Of a stretch of DNA of 64,000 bases, positions 39,914 through 48,634 are shown in pieces (position 1 is the first letter of the stretch; every line of letters begins with the position of its first letter). The DNA is from an uncultured Oscillospiraceae bacterium (GTDB taxonomy: Bacteria > Bacillota > Clostridia > Oscillospirales > Oscillospiraceae): positions 1-64,000 of the forward strand of contig CAKTRJ010000008.1 of assembly GCA_934597345.1 (NCBI GenBank), in the 5' to 3' direction. The position numbers and the translations under genes are program-made. The notes beneath the pieces are model-generated. The model saw only the letters and a list, made by a program, of their open reading frames with translations. It was not told the origin of the DNA and made no database searches.

Positions 39914-41328
39914 ATGAGAAAGAGATGTATCGCGCTGGTGCTGTGCCTGCTGTCGCTGCTGGTGCTGGCAGGGTGCAGAGGGGATAGTATACCGAAGGTC
40001 AAGGCCGGTACCTCCTGCGGGGTAGAGTGCTACAGTACAGCTGGTGTGTACACTACCCTGCGGCGTTCGGTGAGCCGCAGCTAACAACGACGGAGATAAA
40101 AGCACTGCTGGATTGTGGCGACGCCATGGAGATGGCACTGACCGTGAGCACTGTGCCGGACGCACTGCGGCTGCTGCGTTTGCGGCATCAGGACAGCGAG
40201 AACATCGACAATCAGGACGCAGAAACGACTCTTCTTCGCGGCAGCAACCAACCCCGCGGCTGGGTAGAGGCGTTTCTGTATCTGCTGGCAGGGGACTGCG
40301 AGGAGAGCGGACGCATCGACTTGTTCGCCAGCGATAACTACGATGCCTTTGCCGCAGTCAAATGCGAAGGAATGTATTACGCCTTTAATCTCTTTGATAT
40401 CAATGATGACAGGTGGCTCAGGTTGTCCGGTGAAGGTTACGCGGACGCGGATGTGCAGAAAGTTGTGGATGCGCTGATGCGAGATTACACCTACAGTGCA
40501 TTCACAGAGGGACACTATACCGCAAGCGCATACCAGCCCCCGAATAAAGAGGACTGGGCACGGCGGGATGCCTTTAAGCAACAGGAGTATACCGACGAGG
40601 AGATACAGCAGCTGGCCGATGCTGGGCTGACGCTGGAAGAGGCCGCCGACAAGCTGCACACGGTGGAGGATGCTGTGCGATTTTTGCAGGCGTCAGGTTA
40701 TCATTCTGATTACAGATACAACCAAAATCAGTCACTCAATGGAATAGATTGGTCTTGGGTGCTACCCGCAGGATTTTCCTATGAGAAAATGGCTGGCACA
40801 TGCGGCGGAACATCGAGCCTAATGAACCGACTGATGGCAGGGGACTACGAGGAACAAGGATATGTGGAGTATCTCGGCAGCCATGTCTTCAACTACATCA
40901 AGCAGGATGGATGGTACTATTTCTGCGATTTCATCAACTCCCGATATCTCGGCGACCCTGGCAACGGCGACTACCTGATGTACATGTGTCAGGATCCTCG
41001 CGACTTTGTGAACTACTACTGCACCAACGTTTTCACCGAGTGGGATGATCCGGCAGATGAAAATTATATGGTGTATATGTACATCTACCCACGGGACGGC
41101 AAAGATGTGCTGGCGATTGGCGGCGATGGAACAAACCAAAAATTTATCGGTGGACAGACCTGCAATGTAGTCTGTGCCGAAGTGCAGGACACCCTGATAG
41201 AGCTGTATGTGCGGGAGGGCTATTCACTGCGGTTCGTGGACTTTGACTCTGACGGCAACCGTCCGCCGACGGACAATATTCCGGACGATGCGCACTTTGA
41301 CTGGCGAACCGGCGAGATCATCGAGTGA
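39914..41328 (+). pseudogene. Lipoprotein with two transglutaminase-like repeats, interrupted by one frameshift
   Basis: ATG 39914 opens a lipoprotein signal (lipobox LVLAGC, Cys21) but the frame stops at 40084. A 430-codon frame carries on to 41328. The switch (loss of one base, or gain of two) lies between 39988 and 40081. The body holds two related units. One has AFLYLLAGDCEESGRIDLFA and a YYAFNLFDIND end. The other has GTCGGTSSLMNRLMAGDYEEQGYVEYL, then GSHVFNYIKQDGWYYFCDF. In the second, Cys-His-Asp fit a transglutaminase-like triad; the first has lost the Cys. It is either a recent pseudogene or a sequencing error. Confidence 0.7.
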
Positions 41329-41340
41329 TCAGAAACCATA

Positions 41341-41372
41341 AGACACGGCTGCGGATATCCGCAGCCGTGTCT
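41341..41372 (+). terminator. Terminator of the lipoprotein gene
   Basis: A perfect 32-bp palindrome (16-bp arms 41341-41356 / 41357-41372) followed by CTTTCG. The rest of 41373-41614 is an AT-rich leader region. Confidence 0.75.
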
Positions 41373-41527
41373 CTTTCGTTGGGAATCGCCGCGGCCAAAG
41401 GCAGCACTCACACGGCAGTCCGGTAAAGTTATCACTGAGTAACTGAACAGAGCTATAAGAAAATGCTGGGTACGAATGTGACAAAAATAATATAGGAGAA
41501 AATGTAAAAAAACGGAGAAAATTTTTC

Positions 41528-41556
41528 TTTTCAACTGAATAAATGTATGGTATACT
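41528..41556 (+). promoter_or_regulatory. Possible promoter of the nucleoside ABC importer operon
   Basis: TTTTCA (41528-41533), 17-bp spacer, TATACT (41551-41556), about 60 bp before the first gene. Confidence 0.5.
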
Positions 41557-41614
41557 TTTTCCATTATTATCAGAGGTAGTATTCATTATTAAAAAGGCAG
41601 GGGAGTGAGAGCGT

Positions 41615-43126
41615 TTGAGTGAGCTGCTGAGAATGGAACATATCAGCAAGCGGTTCGGCAATTTCTATGCCAACAGGGACATCAGCCTGACCGTGAACCG
41701 GGGCGAGGTGCTGACGCTGCTGGGTGAAAACGGCGCGGGCAAGTCCACGCTGATGAATATTCTGATCGGCCTGTATCAGCCCACCGAGGGTAAGATCTTT
41801 CTGGAGGGCAAAGAGGTTCGGATCGAGTCGCCCAGCCAGGCGGTGAAGCTGGGCATCGGCATGGTGCACCAGCACTTCATGCTGGTGGAGGCCATGACGG
41901 TGTTTGACAACATCATCCTGGGCGACAAGCACGCCAAGGGCCTGTTTATCGACCGGGCCGCCCGCCGCAAGGAGATCGAGGAGCTGTCCGCCAGATACGG
42001 TCTGGACGTGCAGCTGGATCGTCTGATCACGGAGATCTCCGTGGGCGAGCAGCAGCGTACCGAGATCCTGAAGGCACTGTATCACGGCGCGGAGCTGCTG
42101 ATCCTGGACGAGCCGTCCGCCGCCCTGACGGATATCGAGGTGGAGGGCCTGTTCGCCATCATGCGCAAGCTGGTGTCCGAGGGCAAGAGCATCATCTTCA
42201 TCAGCCACAAGATGCGCGAGGTCATGCACATCTCCGACCGCATCACTGTGCTGCGGCTGGGCGAGGTGGTGGGCACCGTCAACTGCGCGGATACCGACAG
42301 CCAGAAGCTGGCCAGCATGATGATCGGCCGCGAGCTGACCGCCTCACAGTATGAGAAGAAGGACTGCGCCGGCGCGGATGTGGCGGTGCAGCTGTCCCAT
42401 GTGGATTATCATAAGGAATCCAAGCACAACGGCCTGAACGATATGTCCCTGACGGTACACCGGGGCGAGATCGTGGGCATCGCCGGTGTGGACGGCAACG
42501 GCCAGACCCAGCTGGCGCAACTGATCACCGGCGTGATCGCGCCGGAGAGCGGCAGCGTGGAGCTGTCCGGCGCACGGCCCGCCGTATTCGATCCCCATGG
42601 CTTTATCAAGGACGGCGTCTCCCATGTGCCGGAGGATCGCAATCTGCAGGGCCTGATCGGCGATATGACTATCGCGGAGAATCTGGTGCTGAAAAGCTGC
42701 GGCAGTGAGCGCTTCAGCAGCGGCAAGGGCCTGCTGCTGAAAAAGAAGGCCATCCTCGGCTACGCGGGCGACATGGCGAAGAAGTACGATATCCGCTGCA
42801 CCTCCGTGGATCAGGATGTGCGCAGCCTGTCCGGCGGCAACCAGCAGAAGGTCATTCTGGCCCGCGAGCTGGAGTCCGACCCGGTGCTGCTGGTAGCAGC
42901 CCATCCCACCCGTGGCCTTGACATCGGTGCCGCCAGCTTTATCCATGACCAGATGATCGCGGCCCGTGACCGGGGCGTGGGCATCCTGCTGATCAGCGCT
43001 GACTTCGACGAGATCCTGGAGATGTCCGACCGGATCCTGGTCTGCTTCGAGGGCCAGATCATGGGCGAGTATTCCGGCAAGAATCCTCCCATCGAGGAGA
43101 TCAGTCTTGCCATGACCGGTAAGTAA
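41615..43126 (+). CDS. BMP-type nucleoside ABC transporter, ATP-binding protein
   Basis: This 503-residue protein has two fused ABC domains, as in sugar/nucleoside importers (NupA/YufO type). First domain: Walker A GENGAGKST and signature SVGEQQRTEI. Second domain: degenerate Walker A GVDGNGQTQ and signature LSGGNQQKVILARE. IGMVHQHFMLVEAMTVFDNI is typical of the BMP group. The start appears to be TTG (41615), with GCAGGGGAGTGAG upstream, giving SELLRMEHISKRFG. It powers the two permeases and BMP lipoprotein that follow. Confidence 0.94.
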   Translation: MSELLRMEHISKRFGNFYANRDISLTVNRGEVLTLLGENGAGKSTLMNILIGLYQPTEGKIFLEGKEVRIESPSQAVKLGIGMVHQHFMLVEAMTVFDNIILGDKHAKGLFIDRAARRKEIEELSARYGLDVQLDRLITEISVGEQQRTEILKALYHGAELLILDEPSAALTDIEVEGLFAIMRKLVSEGKSIIFISHKMREVMHISDRITVLRLGEVVGTVNCADTDSQKLASMMIGRELTASQYEKKDCAGADVAVQLSHVDYHKESKHNGLNDMSLTVHRGEIVGIAGVDGNGQTQLAQLITGVIAPESGSVELSGARPAVFDPHGFIKDGVSHVPEDRNLQGLIGDMTIAENLVLKSCGSERFSSGKGLLLKKKAILGYAGDMAKKYDIRCTSVDQDVRSLSGGNQQKVILARELESDPVLLVAAHPTRGLDIGAASFIHDQMIAARDRGVGILLISADFDEILEMSDRILVCFEGQIMGEYSGKNPPIEEISLAMTGK

Positions 43127-43141
43127 GGGGGGAGCGTGTAT

Positions 43142-44209
43142 ATGGAAAAGTTAAAACGCTCTCTGAGCAGCTTTGCAGTGCCGCTGCTGTCGATCCTGCT
43201 GGCCTTTATCATCGGCGGCATCATCATGGCGGCGCTGGGCGCCGATCCCTTTATGGCGATGAAGTACCTGTTCCAGGGCGCCTTCGGCTCCCGGGCCAGC
43301 ATCGGTACCACGCTGAATAAATCCACCCCTCTGATGTTCACCGCGCTGTGCGCCTGCTTCGCCTATAAGTGCGGCGTGTTCAACCTGGGCGGCGAGGGCC
43401 AGTTCCTGATGGGCTCCATCGCCGCGTTCCTGACGGCCTTCTTCAGCGGCCTGACCGGCTTTGCGGGCATCCTGCTGGCGCTGCTGGCCGGTACGCTGGC
43501 GGGCGGCATCTGGGGTATGATCCCCGGCGTGCTGAAGATCACCCGCGGCCAGAACGAGATGATCATCTCCATCATGCTGAACTATGTGGCCACGCTGTTC
43601 ATGGGCGTGCTCTATACCAGCTGGATCCGGGATGAGAACATTCCCCAGACCCCGGCCGTCTCCAAGCTGGTGCAGCTGCCCCGCGTGGTCTCCGACATGC
43701 GCTTTACCTGGGGCTTCGTGCTGGCGGTGGCGGTGGGCCTTATCATGTACTATGTGCTGTTCTGGACCAGCGGCGGCTTCAAGCTGCGGGCGGTGGGCTA
43801 TAACATGACCGCCAGCCGCTTCAACGGCATCCCCGTCAAGCGCTATATCCTGACAAGCTTCATCATCTCCGGCGCTATCGCCGGACTGGGCGGCGGCGCG
43901 GAACTGCTGGGCACCCAGTTCCGCCTCATCAACGGCTTCGGCGCGGGCTACGGCTTCGACGGCGTGGCCATGGCCCTGATCGGCCAGCTGCACCCCATCG
44001 CAACGATCATCGTGGCGCTGTTCTTCGCGGCGCTGCGCGTGGGCTCCACCACCATGCAGGCCGCCAGCGGCGTTCCCACCAGCGTGTCCGACATCATTCA
44101 GGCGCTGGTGATCGTGTTCTCCGTGGCCGGTATGGCGCTGACGAAGCTGCCGGAATTCGAGTCCTGGAAGAATCAGTTGTTCTCTAAGAGAAAGGCGGGT
44201 GACAAGTAA
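43142..44209 (+). CDS. BMP-type nucleoside ABC transporter permease (first)
   Basis: The 355-residue membrane protein is of the BPD_transp_2 family (NupB/YufP type). FALCACFAYKCGVFNLGGEGQ-like text appears as ALCACFAYKCGVFNLGGEGQF. RGQNEMIISIMLNYVA and GYNMTASRFNGIPVKR are also characteristic. AGGGGGGAG seven bases upstream selects ATG 43142 over a GTG at 43136. The stop overlaps the next ATG by one base. Confidence 0.94.
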   Translation: MEKLKRSLSSFAVPLLSILLAFIIGGIIMAALGADPFMAMKYLFQGAFGSRASIGTTLNKSTPLMFTALCACFAYKCGVFNLGGEGQFLMGSIAAFLTAFFSGLTGFAGILLALLAGTLAGGIWGMIPGVLKITRGQNEMIISIMLNYVATLFMGVLYTSWIRDENIPQTPAVSKLVQLPRVVSDMRFTWGFVLAVAVGLIMYYVLFWTSGGFKLRAVGYNMTASRFNGIPVKRYILTSFIISGAIAGLGGGAELLGTQFRLINGFGAGYGFDGVAMALIGQLHPIATIIVALFFAALRVGSTTMQAASGVPTSVSDIIQALVIVFSVAGMALTKLPEFESWKNQLFSKRKAGDK

Positions 44210-45132
44210 TGGATTGGATTTCCAGTTTGCTTCTGGCCACCGTTCGCCTGGCCATCCCTCTGCTGCTGATCTCTCTGGCCGAACTGTACGGACAGCGGGC
44301 CGGTATGGTCAACATCGGCCTTGAGGGTCTTGCCGCCATCGGCGCGCTTGTGGGCTTCCTGGCCTGTTACATCACCGGCTCCAACTGGCTGGGCCTGCTG
44401 TGCGGCGCACTGGCCGGACTGCTGGTCAACATGATCTACGCATTCTCCACGGTGACGCTGTGCGCCGACCATACGGTGTACGGCATGGCCATCAATATTT
44501 TCGCACCGGCGCTGGCGTCCTTTATCTACCGCGTGTACTTCGGCACCGGCTCCGACCTGAAGCAGATCACCACCATGTCCAGCATCGCCATCCCCGGCCT
44601 GAAGGACATTCCGGTCATTGGCCCGCTGCTGTTTGACCAGAGTCCCATGGTGTATTTCACCATCGCACTGGTGGTGTTCACGTCCATCTTCTTCAGCCGC
44701 ACCCGTGCGGGCCTCAGCTATAAGGCGGTGGGCGAGCATCCCAAGGCGGCCGCCACGCTGGGCATCAACGTCATCGGCGTGAAGTACATCGCCTGCATGA
44801 TCTGCGGCGCGCTGGCCGGTATGGGCGGCGCGTACCTGACCACCTGCTACTCCAGCACCTATACCGACGGCATCGTGGCCGGACGCGGCTTCATCGCGCT
44901 GGCCGCCGTGATCTTCGGCCGCTGGAACGCTGTGGGCGTGCTGCTGGCCTGCTTGTTCTTCGGCTTCTGCGACGCTTTGCAGATCCGCCTGCAGGTGTCC
45001 GGCATCGGCATCCCCTATCAGTTCTTCCAGATGATCCCCTATGTGGCCACGGTCATTGTGCTCAGTGTCATCGGCACACGGCAGACCGGCCCTCGTGCCA
45101 ACGGTCAGCCCTACCGCAAGGAGCAGCGGTAA
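44209..45132 (+). CDS. BMP-type nucleoside ABC transporter permease (second)
   Basis: The 307-residue permease is of NupC/YufQ type: IPLLLISLAELYGQRAGMVNIGLEGLAAIGALVG, ADHTVYGMAINIFA and GLSYKAVGEHPKAAATLGINV. GMGGAYLTTCYSSTYTDGIVAGRGFIALAAVIFG follows. It forms the heterodimeric channel with the preceding gene and is translationally coupled to it. Confidence 0.95.
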   Translation: MDWISSLLLATVRLAIPLLLISLAELYGQRAGMVNIGLEGLAAIGALVGFLACYITGSNWLGLLCGALAGLLVNMIYAFSTVTLCADHTVYGMAINIFAPALASFIYRVYFGTGSDLKQITTMSSIAIPGLKDIPVIGPLLFDQSPMVYFTIALVVFTSIFFSRTRAGLSYKAVGEHPKAAATLGINVIGVKYIACMICGALAGMGGAYLTTCYSSTYTDGIVAGRGFIALAAVIFGRWNAVGVLLACLFFGFCDALQIRLQVSGIGIPYQFFQMIPYVATVIVLSVIGTRQTGPRANGQPYRKEQR

Positions 45133-45137
45133 ATCGG

Positions 45138-45160
45138 TAATAACGCAAAATGCGCTATTA
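45138..45160 (+). promoter_or_regulatory. Intra-operon hairpin before the BMP lipoprotein gene
   Basis: TAATAACGCA (45138-45147) and TGCGCTATTA (45151-45160) pair with one mismatch, just after the permease stop, followed by TAAAAAG. It may be a processing or attenuating hairpin allowing more binding protein than permease. Confidence 0.5.
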
Positions 45161-45193
45161 TAAAAAGACATCTATTTCAGGAGGAAAAACAGA

Positions 45194-46246
45194 ATGAAGA
45201 AGTTTCTTGCAATGCTGTTGGCGCTGGTCATGGCTCTGTCCCTAGTGGCCTGCGGCGACAAGCCCGACGCCAACGGCGGCAACGGCGACGGCGACAACAA
45301 CGCCAACAACGGCGAAAAGACCTACAAGGTCGCCATGATCTGCGACTCCAGCATCAACGACGGCGGCTGGGGCGCTGCCTGCTACAACGCCATGGTCAAG
45401 GCCGCTGAGGAGAAGAACTGGCAGTATGATGTCACCGACTCCATCTCTCAGGATGCCTACTATGATTCCATCGCTGCCTACTGCGCCCTGGGCTATGACA
45501 TGATCTATGCCCCCGGCAATCAGTACACCGATGCTGTGCTGCAGGCCGCTGAGGAGTATCCTGACATCGCCTTCGCCCTGCTGAACGGCGCCGAGGAGAC
45601 CCCCGGTGAGGCTGTCAACGGCAACGTCAGCTCCCTGCTGCCCAACGCCCAGCAGATCGGCTGGATCGCCGGTGCGCTGGCTGGCCTGATGACCGAGTCC
45701 GGCAAGCTGGGCTTCATCGGCGGCTTCGAGCTGGATACCACCAAGGGCAAGATCGCCGGCTTCGAGGAGGCCGCCAAGTATGTGGGCGAGCAGGAGGGCA
45801 AGACCGTGGAGCTGCTGGCTGTGCCCTATGCCAACTCCTTCTCCGATGCCCCCAAGGGCAAGGAGTTTGCCACCGAGCTGATCTCCAAGGGTGCTGACGT
45901 GTTCTTCGGCGACGCTTCCGCCGTTGACTCCGGCGCCCGCGAGGCCATCGACGCCGCCAACGAGAAGGCCGGCGCCATCAAGGTCTTCGATATCGGCCAG
46001 CCCGCCGACATTCTGGGCCAGAACCCCTGCATCATTTGCTCTCAGGTCACCGATAACGCCGCCATGATCAAGGTTTCCATGGAGGCTGTTGAGGCCGGTA
46101 CCTTCGGAGGCAACACCGTGTTCGGTACGCTGGAGAACGGCGCTCTGTCCGCCGGTGCCATCAACACCGAGCTGGTTCCCGCCGACAAGGTGGAGAAGTA
46201 CAACGCCTATCTGGAGCAGATGAAGGCCGGCACCTTCATGAAGTAA
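45194..46246 (+). CDS. BMP family nucleoside-binding lipoprotein
   Basis: The 350-residue lipoprotein (lipobox LSLVAC, Cys20) has a flexible Asn/Gly/Asp linker and a BMP/PnrA-like ligand-binding domain. Key stretches are VAMICDSSINDGGWGAACYNAM, GYDMIYAPGNQYTDAV, and GKLGFIGGFELDTTKGKIAGFEEAAKYVG. The family binds purine nucleosides. It sits at the end of the operon, not first as in many genomes. Strong RBS AGGAGGAAAAACAG and high-expression-like codon use fit an abundant binding protein. Ends at a strong terminator. Confidence 0.95.
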   Translation: MKKFLAMLLALVMALSLVACGDKPDANGGNGDGDNNANNGEKTYKVAMICDSSINDGGWGAACYNAMVKAAEEKNWQYDVTDSISQDAYYDSIAAYCALGYDMIYAPGNQYTDAVLQAAEEYPDIAFALLNGAEETPGEAVNGNVSSLLPNAQQIGWIAGALAGLMTESGKLGFIGGFELDTTKGKIAGFEEAAKYVGEQEGKTVELLAVPYANSFSDAPKGKEFATELISKGADVFFGDASAVDSGAREAIDAANEKAGAIKVFDIGQPADILGQNPCIICSQVTDNAAMIKVSMEAVEAGTFGGNTVFGTLENGALSAGAINTELVPADKVEKYNAYLEQMKAGTFMK

Positions 46247-46269
46247 TCACTTTTTCATCAAAAGCAGCG

Positions 46270-46304
46270 GTACCCGCGCACGCAAAGTGCGCGGGTACTT
46301 TTTT
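46270..46304 (+). terminator. Terminator of the nucleoside importer operon
   Basis: Perfect 12-bp stem (46270-46281 / 46287-46298), then TTTTTT. Confidence 0.93.
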
Positions 46305-46311
46305 ACCTTTC

Positions 46312-46339
46312 TTGACATTTTCTGACAGCCGCTTATAAT
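46312..46339 (+). promoter_or_regulatory. Promoter of the YczE-like gene
   Basis: TTGACA (46312-46317), 16-bp spacer, TATAAT (46334-46339). Confidence 0.82.
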
Positions 46340-46371
46340 AGAGAAGGTCGAAAAAGAAGAGGAAGAAGCAT

Positions 46372-47024
46372 ATGAGGAAAAGCATACGATTTCGATGGAA
46401 GCGCTGGCTGCTGTTGTGCGTGGGCCTGTTGGTCATGGCATTCGGCGTGGCGTTCTCCATAAAGGGCGGTCTGGGCACCTCGCCCATCTCCAGTCTGCCC
46501 TATGTGATCAGCCGCATCGCGCCGCTGACCGTGGGTACGGCCACCATTGCCATGCATGTGGCGCTGATCCTGCTGCAGATCCTGCTGCTGCGCCGCCGCT
46601 ATCAGCTGATCCAGCTGCTTCAGCTGCCGGTGGCGCTTGCTGTTCGGTATGCTGACGGACGCCACCGTCAACGCCCTGCAGGGCGTCGTGCCGGGGTCAT
46701 ATCCCGCCCAATGGGGCCTGTGCCTTATGGGCATTGCGCTGGTGGGTATCGGCGTCAGCATGGAGGTCACCGCCAATGTGGTGGTGCTGGCAGGCGAGGG
46801 AATGGTGCTGGCGGTGTGCCAGGTGTTCCCGGTGAAGTTTGCCGCAGGGAAGGTGGGCTTCGATGTAACGCTGGTGCTTGCTGGCCACCGCGCTGTCGTT
46901 CCTGTTTCTGGGCCATCTGGAGGGCGTCCGTGAGGGAACGGTCGTGGCGGCCATCTGCGTCGGCATGGTGGTAAAGCTGGTCAACAAACCTATGGGCCGC
47001 TTTGCGGAGAAATATCTTTCCTGA
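46372..47024 (+). pseudogene. YczE/YyaS-like membrane protein with two single-base frameshifts
   Basis: Conceptual joining gives a 216-residue protein with about five membrane helices. The start RFRWKRWLLLCVGLLVMAFGVAFSIKGGLGTSPISSLPYV is typical of the YczE/YitT-like family. The frame moves +1 at 46636-46642 and again at 46877-46883. Both sites read CTTGCTG where CTGCTG (Leu-Leu) restores the frame, so each is one extra T in the same heptamer. All the rest, including the stop at 47022-47024, is intact in the restored frame. It is either a very recent pseudogene or a systematic sequencing artefact. Promoter and terminator are intact. Confidence 0.8.
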
Positions 47025-47026
47025 AC

Positions 47027-47063
47027 AAAAAAGGAACCAGTCCGTCGGACTGGTTCCTTTTTT
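47027..47063. terminator. Bidirectional terminator, YczE-like gene and purine permease
   Basis: A6 - GGAACCAGTCC - GTC - GGACTGGTTCC - T6; a symmetric stem-loop between convergent genes. Confidence 0.93.
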
Positions 47064-47075
47064 ATGATAAATACG

Positions 47076-48506
47076 TTACACCACAGCGAAGAACTTTACC
47101 AGAAACAGCGCCGTGATCACATAGGTCAGGGCAGATACGTCCTTGGCCTTGCCGGAGAACACCTTGATGACGTTGTAGGAGATCATGGCCAGACCGATGC
47201 CGTGACCGATGGAGCCGGAGATGGGCATGGCCAGCAGCATGATGAACACGGGAACCACCTGATCCAGATCGTCGAAGTCCACGTTCTTCAGACCCTGCAG
47301 CATCAGGATACCCACATAGATCAGCGCGGAGGAGGTGGCGGCGGCGGGGATGATGGCGGCCACGGGGGCGATAAACATGCAGGCCAAGAACATGAACGCG
47401 GAGGTCAGGGAGGTCAGACCGGTGCGGCCGCCGGCCTCCACGCCGGAGGCGGACTCCACAAAGGTGGTAACGGTGGAGGTGCCGCAGCAGGCGCCTGCCA
47501 CAGTGCCCACGGCGTCGGACAGCAGGGCTTCCTTCATCTTGGGCATGTTGCCGTCCTTGTCGGTCATACCGGCGCGGGAGGCGGTGCCCACCAGCGTGCC
47601 GATGGTGTCGAACATGTCGATCATGCAGAAGGTGATGATCAGGCTGATGGCGGTGAACCAGCCGATGCGGAAGAAGTCGGTGAAGTCAAACTTGAACAGG
47701 GTGGTGCTTACCATATCCTGGAAGGGAGGCAGGAAGGACGCGCCGGACAGAGAGGCGAAGGGGTTCACCTTCAGGAAGATGAAGCTGCCTGCCCAGTAAA
47801 TGACGGAGGCCACCAGCATGCCCACCAGAACGGCGGCCTTGACGCCCTTCTTGGCCAGCAGGATGATAACGAACAGGCCGATGAACATGGTGACCACGGT
47901 CAGCACCATGGTGCTGTACTCCGCGCCCATGTGATCCTTGATGACGCTGGGGGTCATGGCGCCGAAGAAGTCACGCAGCACATAGAAGGGGGTCTTGTAG
48001 TCGTTTCCTTCGGCATAGATGCCCACATTGGAGCCAAGACCGATGTTCATAAGCATCAGACCGATGGCGGGACCGATGCCCAGACGTACGCCCAGAGGGA
48101 TGGCGTCCACGATCTTGTCGCGGATGTTGAACACGCTCAGCAGCAGGAACACGATGCCCTCCACCAGAATGATGCACAGCACCGCCTGAAAGGCGCTGGT
48201 GTAGTCGGTGTTCAGCATGGCGGCCACGTTGCCGGCGATCACGGCAAAGAAGCTGTTCAGCCCCATGCCGGGTGCCATAACGAAGGGCTTGTTGGCCAGA
48301 AAAGCCATGCACACCGTGCCGATGGCGCTGGCGATGCAGGTGGCCAGGAAAACGCCGTTCCAAAGAGGGGTGCCAACGGCGAAGTTGGTCAGCAGATTGG
48401 GGTTCAGGGCGATGATGTACGCCATGGTCATGAAGGTGGTCAGACCGGCAAGGATCTCCGTTTTGACGGTGGTGCCGTTTTCCTTCAGGTGGAAGATGCG
48501 CTCCAT
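47076..48506 (-). CDS. pbuG: NCS2 family purine permease (AzgA/PbuG-like)
   Basis: This 476-residue symporter has about 12-14 membrane segments and AzgA-type NCS2 motifs: KTEILAGLTTFMTMAYIIALNP, FVMAPGMGLNSFFA and GTASRAGMTDKDGNMPKMKEALLSDAVGT. SASGVEAGGRTGL follows. It likely imports hypoxanthine/guanine or adenine. Start ATG 48506 has AAAGGAGAGAC upstream. No purine riboswitch core was seen in the 128-bp leader. Next to the nucleoside importer it forms a purine-salvage neighbourhood. Confidence 0.94.
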   Translation of the reverse strand: MERIFHLKENGTTVKTEILAGLTTFMTMAYIIALNPNLLTNFAVGTPLWNGVFLATCIASAIGTVCMAFLANKPFVMAPGMGLNSFFAVIAGNVAAMLNTDYTSAFQAVLCIILVEGIVFLLLSVFNIRDKIVDAIPLGVRLGIGPAIGLMLMNIGLGSNVGIYAEGNDYKTPFYVLRDFFGAMTPSVIKDHMGAEYSTMVLTVVTMFIGLFVIILLAKKGVKAAVLVGMLVASVIYWAGSFIFLKVNPFASLSGASFLPPFQDMVSTTLFKFDFTDFFRIGWFTAISLIITFCMIDMFDTIGTLVGTASRAGMTDKDGNMPKMKEALLSDAVGTVAGACCGTSTVTTFVESASGVEAGGRTGLTSLTSAFMFLACMFIAPVAAIIPAAATSSALIYVGILMLQGLKNVDFDDLDQVVPVFIMLLAMPISGSIGHGIGLAMISYNVIKVFSGKAKDVSALTYVITALFLVKFFAVV

Positions 48507-48534
48507 ATGATAAGTCTCTCCTTTATTGATTGCT

Positions 48535-48556
48535 GGCACGCGCTTAACAGCGTGCC
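48535..48556 (-). promoter_or_regulatory. Leader hairpin upstream of the purine permease
   Basis: GGCACGC (48535-48541) / GCGTGCC (48550-48556), loop of eight, 28 bp before the start codon. No T-run, so not a terminator; role unknown. Confidence 0.4.
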
Positions 48557-48634
48557 TACTTATCTTAACGCACCTTTTGTCAAATTACAAGACTTTTTGT
48601 AAGGGGAGCTGATAAAATTTTGATATCTCTGCCA

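Noticed and set aside
47064..48602. 512-codon plus-strand ORF opposite pbuG
   Set aside because: Gly/His/Gln-rich shadow of a recognised NCS2 permease.
48507..48634. Purine riboswitch upstream of the NCS2 permease
   Set aside because: No conserved three-way junction core was seen; only a simple hairpin.
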